A stretch of DNA of 11,874 nt from JBEKCP01 sp050014815 (lineage in GTDB: Bacteria; Planctomycetota; Planctomycetia; Pirellulales; Thermoguttaceae). Under the pieces are notes generated by a model. It worked only from the letters and a program-made list of their open reading frames with translations. It was not told the DNA's origin and did not search any database. Positions 7,591 through 11,874 of the stretch are shown one piece after another. How positions within the stretch are numbered: position 1 is the stretch's first letter; each line of letters starts with the position of its first letter. Made by a program: the position numbers and the translations under genes. The DNA lies in the NCBI GenBank assembly GCA_050014815.1, contig JBEKCP010000257.1:1-11874 (forward strand), in the 5' to 3' direction.

Positions 7591-7822
7591 ATCGCTCCAC
7601 TTGACGACCATTTCGGGGTATAATACTGGCCATGAACGGCACGTGCCTACGCTCTGAATTGCGCCGAGCGCCAGCGGCCCTTCTTGGCGAAAACTCGCGT
7701 CGGGGTGAATTTATTCCTGACGCCTGCATGCGGCAGGCTGGATGGCACGTAAGTCGAGGCGGGCGATTGGGTTCTGACGGGGCTTGCCTGGCGAGGGCGT
7801 CGGGGTCTTGTGTTGATCCGAT
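7589..7822 (+). repeat. Cassette leader repeat, copy 4 (junction missing)
   Basis: The repeat begins at 'ggatcgctccacttgacgaccatttcggggtataata' and is nearly identical to copy 3 through the codons for SCVDP. Similarity stops at 7822, before the NLYxYC...DPSGL junction that the other copies keep. Confidence 0.9.
7619..7624 (+). promoter_or_regulatory. -10 box TATAAT of cassette 4
   Basis: TATAAT in the conserved context lies 7 nt before ATG 7632. A TTGACG at 7601-7606 looks like a -35 element but is only 12 bp away, too short for a normal sigma70 spacer. Confidence 0.5.
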
Positions 7823-8165
7823 AACGTTCACGACCGACGCCCTGCCGAGCAAGCCCACGAGTTACGCTCCGACGCCCGACCAGTGGGCGCTGGCGGGGAA
7901 GATGCAGAGGCCGATTCAGCAGGCTACTGTCCGATACGTGTACCTCAGCATTGTGGACTGGAAGAAGTTTCCACAGCAGGATAAGCAAAAGATTGCTCAG
8001 GAATTTCAGAGGGTTACCGGAAAGGATCCCGCTTCGATAAAGGCGGGCGCTGTCGCGTACCTTTCTTTTCCGTCGATTAAGGGCAACGGAAAGAAGGGGA
8101 GCCCTTGGTGGCAGACTTGGAGCGCGCCGCCGCCGGCGCCGCCAGCCCCGCCCCCGATTGACTGA
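7632..8165 (+). CDS. Short orphan Rhs-tip-like protein, cassette 4, unknown C-terminal domain
   Basis: The protein is 177 aa. Residues 1-63 are the shared leader, differing from cassette 3 at only a handful of positions. The Rhs junction is absent: after SCVDPI the protein goes directly into a tail of about 114 aa with no family I recognise (DQWALAGKMQ, VRYVYLSIVDWKKFP, QQDKQKIAQEFQRVTGKDP, AYLSFPSIKG) and ends in a Pro/Ala-rich run. The middle part looks like a small alpha/beta unit. It may be the surviving end of a longer tip whose front was lost in a recombination inside the leader, or a genuinely small effector. It ends 4 bp before an assembly gap, so the stop and tail deserve caution. 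An LRR protein starts 80 bp later. Confidence 0.65.
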   Translation: MNGTCLRSELRRAPAALLGENSRRGEFIPDACMRQAGWHVSRGGRLGSDGACLARASGSCVDPITFTTDALPSKPTSYAPTPDQWALAGKMQRPIQQATVRYVYLSIVDWKKFPQQDKQKIAQEFQRVTGKDPASIKAGAVAYLSFPSIKGNGKKGSPWWQTWSAPPPAPPAPPPID

Positions 8166-8169
8166 GCGA

Positions 8170-8176
8170 NNNNNNN
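8170..8176. other. Assembly gap (7 N) flanked by a duplicated 7-mer
   Basis: Seven Ns sit between 'gactgagcga' and 'tgagcgacca'. The 7-mer tgagcga occurs on both sides, as expected if two contig ends overlapped slightly and were scaffolded without merging. Confidence 0.95.
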
Positions 8177-8245
8177 TGAGCGACCAACGAGGGGCCCTGT
8201 CCACTGGTGGGCGCCCGGCCATATATACAAAGCGGGGGTTGACGA

Positions 8246-8842
8246 GTGCGTATGCCGGCAGCGAACGTCAGTGGTAGGCTTGCCGCCGCGGTGGCTTTGA
8301 TGCTGGCCGCGTCTACGGCCGCGTGGCTCGGACTCCAGTATAGCAGGGTCAGTCAGGTTCGGCGCGCGACGCGAGAGGTGGAACGACTCGGCGGATACGT
8401 TTTCCTAAGTGACATGTGTGATGAAACCGGGTGCCCCAATGGCCCCTTCGAGACGCCAGAGTCAGGTATCTTGCCGCGGCTTGAGGCACTAGTCGGTCGC
8501 GATTGGTTTTACAATGTCGCTTACGTTCGCCTCACGGGTACCGCGGTTTCCGACGACGACTTGGCGTTACTGAGATTGTTCCCCGATGTCCGCGCGATAG
8601 ACCTGAAGGCGACTGCGGTTACCGACGCCGGCATGCGCTACCTCCGGCCGTTGCGGAATCTTCGGTTTGTTGAACTTGGCGGCACCCGCGTGACGGAGGA
8701 CGGCTTTCGTGGGCTGCAATCGGCGATACCTGGCGTGAAAAGCGACCGCGATTTCGCGTTTGAACGTGAGAGGGCGTTTCTCCGATCGCTACGGCCAAGC
8801 GCCAGGGAAGACGGAGGTCTCGGGACGGAAGCGGACAGGTAG
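8246..8842 (+). CDS. Anchored leucine-rich-repeat protein (partner of cassette 4)
   Basis: The protein is 198 aa from GTG 8246; a G-run at 8234-8238 is 7 nt upstream. ATG 8252 is the alternative and loses only two residues. The N-terminal segment LAAAVALMLAASTAAWLGLQY is a signal-anchor, followed by a linker (RRATREVERLGGYVF) of the kind seen in planctomycete anchored LRR proteins. Residues about 88-165 hold three LRRs (TAVSDDDLALL, TAVTDAGMRYL, TRVTEDGFRGL). The C-terminus is charged. It is smaller than the LRR protein at 6691 but has the same architecture, so the two are likely paralogues acting as partners of neighbouring cassettes; specific binding to tip 4 is inference. A long minus-strand frame crossing this gene is a shadow. 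Confidence 0.8.
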   Translation: MRMPAANVSGRLAAAVALMLAASTAAWLGLQYSRVSQVRRATREVERLGGYVFLSDMCDETGCPNGPFETPESGILPRLEALVGRDWFYNVAYVRLTGTAVSDDDLALLRLFPDVRAIDLKATAVTDAGMRYLRPLRNLRFVELGGTRVTEDGFRGLQSAIPGVKSDRDFAFERERAFLRSLRPSAREDGGLGTEADR

Positions 8843-8915
8843 AGCAGAAAAGGGAGCAGGGAATTAAAGGTGACGAGATACAGCAATAAGTATAAGGATT
8901 GCCCATGCCCCAAGC

Positions 8916-8923
8916 GGTGATTT
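8916..8923 (+). other. IBS1: 5' exon sequence bound by the group II intron
   Basis: GGTGATTT ends the 5' exon and is exactly complementary to AAATCACC at 9254-9261 inside the intron. A possible IBS2 is TGCCCC at 8906-8911, complementary to GGGGCA at 9223-9228. Confidence 0.7.
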
Positions 8924-9253
8924 GTGTGCGCGGCGAGGGCGGCATTTCGGCGTCCTCCGACGGGTGGGTGGCCCGTGTTGTTCTGTCCCTGCGGGCATGT
9001 GCATCGGGGTGCGTCAGCGTCGCGCCCTTGCCGTCGTTCTTGTGCGCCGAAGCGTCGGGGGACACGAACCGATATTGGAGAAGAAAAGGTGACAGCCAGA
9101 AAGCGCCGGGATAAACCGGCAGAGAGTAGCGGATGAAAGAGCCATACAGGAAAGGACTAGCGATCCATCCTGACCCCGAGTCATGCGCCGGCGGTGGCGA
9201 CATCGCGGGTGAAGCGTTGACAGGGGCACACGCAGGCCAGCTATTGAGCTCCG

Positions 9254-9261
9254 AAATCACC
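9254..9261 (+). other. EBS1 of the group II intron
   Basis: AAATCACC, intron nucleotide about 331, is the exact reverse complement of the last 8 exon bases. The preceding G (9253) could pair with the first 3' exon base C (11038), as in a delta-delta' contact. Confidence 0.65.
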
Positions 9262-9302
9262 ATTCCGGCGTGCCGACCTCGTTGGTGTGAAGGGAAGGCT
9301 AC

Positions 9303-10964
9303 ATGAGCGGTGACGCCAATCGCAAGCCACCGCAAGACGCCGCGGAGTCGAAGGCCCTGCGCATGCGTGGAAACTCTCTGCACGGGAACCGGGAGGCCCC
9401 AGTCACTTCCTCGGCCGGTGGCGGCGAGGAACGGTCGGAGAAGGCTCATCGCCGAACGCCCGACATGCACGTGACTGGGGAGTCGGACGGTCCCATAGTA
9501 CCCGAGAAGCGGGCGAACAAGGCTGGCCCGACGGCGGCTGCGGAGTCCGTGGAGGGAAGGGGATCGACCAAGGGGAACGCCTTGCAGACGACCGCGGGCC
9601 GGACTCAGGGCCGGGAACCCGCGTCGCGCGGACTGTGGGGCGTACGGGAAGCGGCCCGTCGGGATGAGAAGATGCGGTTCACTGCGCTGCTGCACCATGT
9701 GACGCCGGAACTCCTCCGGGCCAGCTACTTCGATCTGAAGCGGCAAGCGGCCCCGGGAGTGGATGGGGTGACGTGGCAGGAGTACGGGCGCGAACTGGAG
9801 GCACGGCTTGCCGACCTTCACGAGCGCGTCCACCGCGGCACGTACCGGGCGAAGCCCTCGAAACGGGCATGGATTCCCAAGGCGGACGGACGTCAACGCC
9901 CGCTGGGAATCGCGGCCTTGGAAGACAAGATCGTCCAACAAGCCGTGAAGACCGTGCTCGAACAGATTTACGAAGAGGACTTCCTCGGTTTCAGCTATGG
10001 ATTTCGGCCCCGCCGCGGCTGCCACGATGCCCTCGACGCCTTGTGGGTCAGTCTGACGGAGCGCAAGGTGAACTGGGTGCTCGATGCGGACATCCGTGGA
10101 TTTTTCGACGCCATCGACCACGGCTGGCTGATGAAATTCCTCGAACACCGGATCGCGGATCGCCGGATTCTGCGGCTCGTGCGCAAGTGGTTGCGTGCGG
10201 GCGTATCGGAGGACGGCGCGTGGTCGCGGACCACGGTAGGGACGCCGCAAGGGGCGGTGATTTCGCCCTTGGCGGCCAATGTGTTCCTGCACTACGTCCT
10301 CGACCTCTGGGTGCAACAGTGGCGTGCGCGGCACGCGCACGGCGAGGTCATCGTCGTGCGTTATGCCGACGACTTCGTGATGGGATTCCAACACTGTGAC
10401 GACGCGGAACGCTGTCTGCAAGCGCTGCGGGCGCGTCTCGCCAAGTTTGGGCTGGAGTTGCATCCCGAAAAGACCCGCCTGATCGAGTTTGGCCGCTTCG
10501 CGGCCGAACGCCGAGCCAAGCGGGGCGAAGACAAACCGGAGACGTTCAACTTCCTGGGATTCACGCACATCTGCGGGACGACCCGGAAGGGGACGTTTAC
10601 CATCCACCGACGTTCGATTGCCAAGCGTATCCGCTCCAAGCTGCAAGAAATCAAACAGCAGTTGCGGAGCAAAATGCATGAGGCGGTCTCGGCGGTGGGC
10701 GCGTGGCTGCGGTCGGTCGTGCAGGGCTGGTTCAATTATCATGCCGTGCCCGGCAACTACCCCAGTCTCGAACGGTTCCTCCAGCAGGTCGAGCGGCTGT
10801 GGCTGCGCGTCATACGCCGCCGCAGCCAGCGCGGCCGTCGCCGCTGGGACTGGTCGCGGTTCTCCCGGCTGTCTCGCCAATGGTTGCCCCGCCCGAAGAT
10901 TTTGCATCCCTATCCCAACACCCGATTCCGCGTTGCACACCCGCGTGTTGCGCACCCGAGGTAA
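9303..10964 (+). CDS. ltrA: Group II intron-encoded reverse transcriptase/maturase
   Basis: The protein is 553 aa; ATG 9303 has GGGAAGG at 9291-9297. It binds its intron RNA, aids splicing and copies the intron into DNA at new sites. Residues 1-120 form the charged N-terminal region typical of this family (SDGPIVPEKRANKAG, ESVEGRGSTKGN). The RT domain spans about 121-420: RFTALLHHV, PGVDGVTW, the RT1-2 block IPKADGRQRPLGIAALEDKIVQ split over 191-212, DADIRGFFDAID (first catalytic Asp near 261), GTPQGAVISPLAANVFLHY and the active-site YADD at 354-357. The maturase (X) domain runs from about 425 to 545 (GWFNYHAVPGN, LPRPKILHPYPNTRF). It ends without the Cys/His HNH endonuclease. The last residues contain a small tandem duplication (VAHPR VAHPR). 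Domain V begins immediately after the stop. The gene is intact and likely functional. Confidence 0.95.
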   Translation: MSGDANRKPPQDAAESKALRMRGNSLHGNREAPVTSSAGGGEERSEKAHRRTPDMHVTGESDGPIVPEKRANKAGPTAAAESVEGRGSTKGNALQTTAGRTQGREPASRGLWGVREAARRDEKMRFTALLHHVTPELLRASYFDLKRQAAPGVDGVTWQEYGRELEARLADLHERVHRGTYRAKPSKRAWIPKADGRQRPLGIAALEDKIVQQAVKTVLEQIYEEDFLGFSYGFRPRRGCHDALDALWVSLTERKVNWVLDADIRGFFDAIDHGWLMKFLEHRIADRRILRLVRKWLRAGVSEDGAWSRTTVGTPQGAVISPLAANVFLHYVLDLWVQQWRARHAHGEVIVVRYADDFVMGFQHCDDAERCLQALRARLAKFGLELHPEKTRLIEFGRFAAERRAKRGEDKPETFNFLGFTHICGTTRKGTFTIHRRSIAKRIRSKLQEIKQQLRSKMHEAVSAVGAWLRSVVQGWFNYHAVPGNYPSLERFLQQVERLWLRVIRRRSQRGRRRWDWSRFSRLSRQWLPRPKILHPYPNTRFRVAHPRVAHPR

Positions 10965-11037
10965 GAGCCGTATGAGGTAGTTCCTCACGTACGGATCCGT
11001 GCGTGGGGCCGCCCGCAAGGGCGGTCCCTACCGCGAC
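10965..11037 (+). ncRNA. Group II intron domains V and VI
   Basis: Domain V is 10965-10997: GAGCCGTATGAGG, loop TAGTT, CCTCACGTACGGATC, with AGC triad at 10966-10968 and the CG bulge. Domain VI is a GGG(G)CCGCCC-GCAA-GGGCGG(T)CCC hairpin with a GNRA loop and branch A at 11030. Confidence 0.9.
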
Positions 11038-11271
11038 CCAAATCTGGCGTGTATAGCGAACATGGAGAAGGGACGCGATTGGATAACCCGGCTGCTCCTT
11101 CTTTGCCCTCCCACGCGGCCGGAGCGTCGATTCGGGGAACAAAGTCGAGGAGCAAACGGGGAACAAGGGGTCGGAAGAACAAAGGGACCTTGGTGGAGCC
11201 GGGCGCGAAAACCGGCATGCAATTGGGGAAATCGCTGATATTGGCCAGATTGGGCGAGGCGCGACAATGAC
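11038..11271 (+). other. Non-coding 3' exon region, no gene recognised
   Basis: These 234 bp between the intron and the IS66 end contain no supported gene; overlapping short frames on both strands show no recognisable protein. It is presumably the continuation of the sequence into which the intron inserted (8843-8923 before the intron). Confidence 0.6.
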
Positions 11272-11480
11272 GTAAGCGTCCCGCCGAACACGTAGGGAGA
11301 AATCGCCGACGCGGCGATGGCTTGGGGGGTGGCAAGTGATTAGGCAGGACGCCAGCGGTGGGGGAGCAGGGCGAGAAGTTCTTCCTCGCTGGCCTCGGGC
11401 AGCATGGCCGGGAGGCGGGTGAGCACATCGCGGTAGTAGACCCACGGATCATGGCCGTGGCGCTTGCAGGAGGCCAGGCA
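11272..11480 (-). mobile_element. IS66-family remnant (transposase end plus terminal repeat)
   Basis: GTAAGCGTCCCGCCGAAC at 11272-11289 resembles the GTAAGCG terminal inverted repeat of IS66-family elements. The transposase C-terminus stops 67 bp inside it, as expected for the tnpC end. The other end of the element is missing; sequence after about 11480 leads into cassette leader copy 5. Confidence 0.7.
11340..11480 (-). pseudogene. tnpC: IS66 TnpC transposase, C-terminal fragment
   Basis: On the minus strand, 46 codons from 11480 to the TAA at 11340-11342 read LASCKRHGHDPWVYYRDV, then LTRLPAMLPEASEEELLALL, then PHRWRPA. This is the characteristic end of IS66 TnpC (...SCKRxGxDPxxYLRDVLxRLP...LLPHRW). 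Everything upstream, including the catalytic DDE core, is absent, so it cannot transpose. No start codon is assigned. It marks an old insertion at the boundary before cassette 5. Confidence 0.85.
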
Positions 11481-11542
11481 TGCAAAATGGGGCGGGAGTC
11501 CTTGATGCGATCCGACGCGGCAGCTGCCCGCGGAGCCCGCAG

Positions 11543-11846
11543 GGATCGCTCCGCTTGGCGACCATTTCGGGGTATAATAGCGGCGATGAACGGCACGTGC
11601 CTACACCCTGAACCGCGCCGAGGGTCAGCGGCCTTCTTAGGCGAAAACTCGCGCCGGGGTGAATTTGTTCCTGACGCCCATACATGGCAGATTGAAGGTC
11701 ACGTAAGTCCAAGCGGGCGATGGGGTTCCGACGGGGCTTGCCTGGGGTTGGCGTCGGAATCTTGTGTAGATCCAATCTCAGCAGACATCAACCTGTACCG
11801 CTACTGCGCCGGGAACCCAACCGTTTACGTCGATCCGAGTGGACTG
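11543..11846 (+). repeat. Cassette leader repeat, copy 5
   Basis: Homology starts at 'ggatcgctccgcttggcgaccatttcggggtataatag' and continues to the DPSGL codons. Its coding part is closer to copies 1 and 2 (shared 'tcggaatcttgtgtagatccaat') than to copies 3 and 4. Confidence 0.9.
11573..11578 (+). promoter_or_regulatory. -10 box TATAAT of cassette 5
   Basis: This is a perfect TATAAT in the conserved context, 7 nt before ATG 11586. There is no ribosome binding site between the box and the ATG. Confidence 0.5.
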
Positions 11847-11874
11847 AAGATCCACGTCGAAAACCCCGCTTACT
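11586..11874 (+). CDS. Orphan Rhs-tip protein, cassette 5 (3' end outside window)
   Basis: The frame is open from ATG 11586 to the window end (96 codons). The leader begins MNGTCLHPEPRRGSAAFLGE and ends in SCVDPISAD, followed by the Rhs-core junction NLYRYCAGNPTVYVDPSGL. Only about nine residues of the variable domain are visible (KIHVENPAY), so its activity cannot be judged. The start is set by alignment with cassettes 2-4. Its partner gene, if any, lies beyond the window. Confidence 0.8.
   Translation, partial: MNGTCLHPEPRRGSAAFLGENSRRGEFVPDAHTWQIEGHVSPSGRWGSDGACLGLASESCVDPISADINLYRYCAGNPTVYVDPSGLKIHVENPAY

Larger units (their letters stand above)
8924..11037 (+). mobile_element. Complete group II intron (about 2.1 kb) with RT/maturase gene
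   Basis: The 5' end is GTGTGCG at 8924, matching the GUGYG rule and placed by the EBS1/IBS1 pairing. About 380 nt of structured domains I-IV precede the maturase gene (9303-10964). Domain V starts right after the stop codon, and domain VI carries a bulged A at 11030, so the intron ends in ...ccgcgAC at 11037, 7 nt after the branch A as usual. The intron is inserted in non-coding DNA between the LRR gene of cassette 4 and an IS66 remnant, not in a gene. All parts needed for mobility by reverse splicing look present; there is no endonuclease domain in the protein. Class is probably one of the bacterial ORF classes that lack the endonuclease; I do not assign it further. Confidence 0.85.

Noticed and set aside
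7601..7606. TTGACG as a -35 box for the cassette 4 promoter
   Set aside because: The spacer to TATAAT is only 12 bp, and the sequence is not kept exactly in copy 5 (TTGGCG).
8849..8900. A-rich stretch 'gggaattaaaggtgacgag' as a REP-type repeat linked to Y1 transposases
   Set aside because: Only one copy and no clear palindrome is visible in the window.
8619..11018. A 799-codon open frame on the minus strand
   Set aside because: It lies antisense to the maturase and the end of an LRR gene, crosses intron boundaries, and shows no recognisable domain; it is a GC-rich shadow frame.
1..11874. CRISPR array or tRNA/rRNA genes
   Set aside because: The repeats are long, coding and kilobases apart; no short regularly spaced repeats and no tRNA-like cloverleaf were seen.

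Overview
The window most likely comes from a planctomycete (Planctomycetota). It has leucine-rich-repeat proteins of the 'VTDAGL' type behind an N-terminal hydrophobic anchor, a membrane protein with a segment close to the planctomycete 'RFSLRTLLxxVTLVCxLLG' pattern, and Rhs junctions of the form NLYxYC...DPSGL. This is inference from protein style; no marker gene is present. All protein genes I accept are on the + strand.

The main content is a tandem array of at least five 'orphan Rhs tip' cassettes. Each begins with nearly the same leader: a conserved TATAAT box, an ATG 7-8 nt downstream, and about 63 shared codons. In four of the five the leader runs into a short Rhs-core junction (NLYxYC...DPSGL) and then a variable C-terminal domain. 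Cassette 1 (<1-1022) carries an HEAWH motif. Cassette 2 (3513-4511) carries HEVIGH, similar to the HELLGH motif of dipeptidyl peptidase III. Cassette 3 (5541-6614) has the Cys/Glu/His pattern of a Tgl-type transglutaminase. Cassette 4 (7632-8165) has lost the Rhs junction and has an unknown tail. Cassette 5 (11586 to the window end) is cut off. Each complete tip is followed by one unrelated or semi-related gene: a signal-bearing WG-repeat protein (1129-3318), a multi-pass membrane protein (4527-5345), and two anchored LRR proteins (6691-7476 and 8246-8842). By position these are candidate immunity partners.

The spaces between cassettes hold mobile-element material. There is a minus-strand group II intron 3' end with a canonical domain V (about 5342-5515), a plus-strand stretch resembling group II intron domain I (about 7477-7590), and a complete-looking group II intron (8924-11037). 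The last encodes an RT/maturase without an endonuclease domain, has domains V and VI, and shows an 8-bp EBS1/IBS1 match that fixes its 5' end. An IS66 transposase C-terminal remnant with a likely terminal repeat lies at 11272-11480. A 7-N scaffold gap at 8170-8176 is flanked by the same 7-mer on both sides.

My working model is an array of exchangeable polymorphic effector tips, each with its own neighbour gene, evolving by recombination through the shared leader and by insertion of mobile elements at cassette edges.
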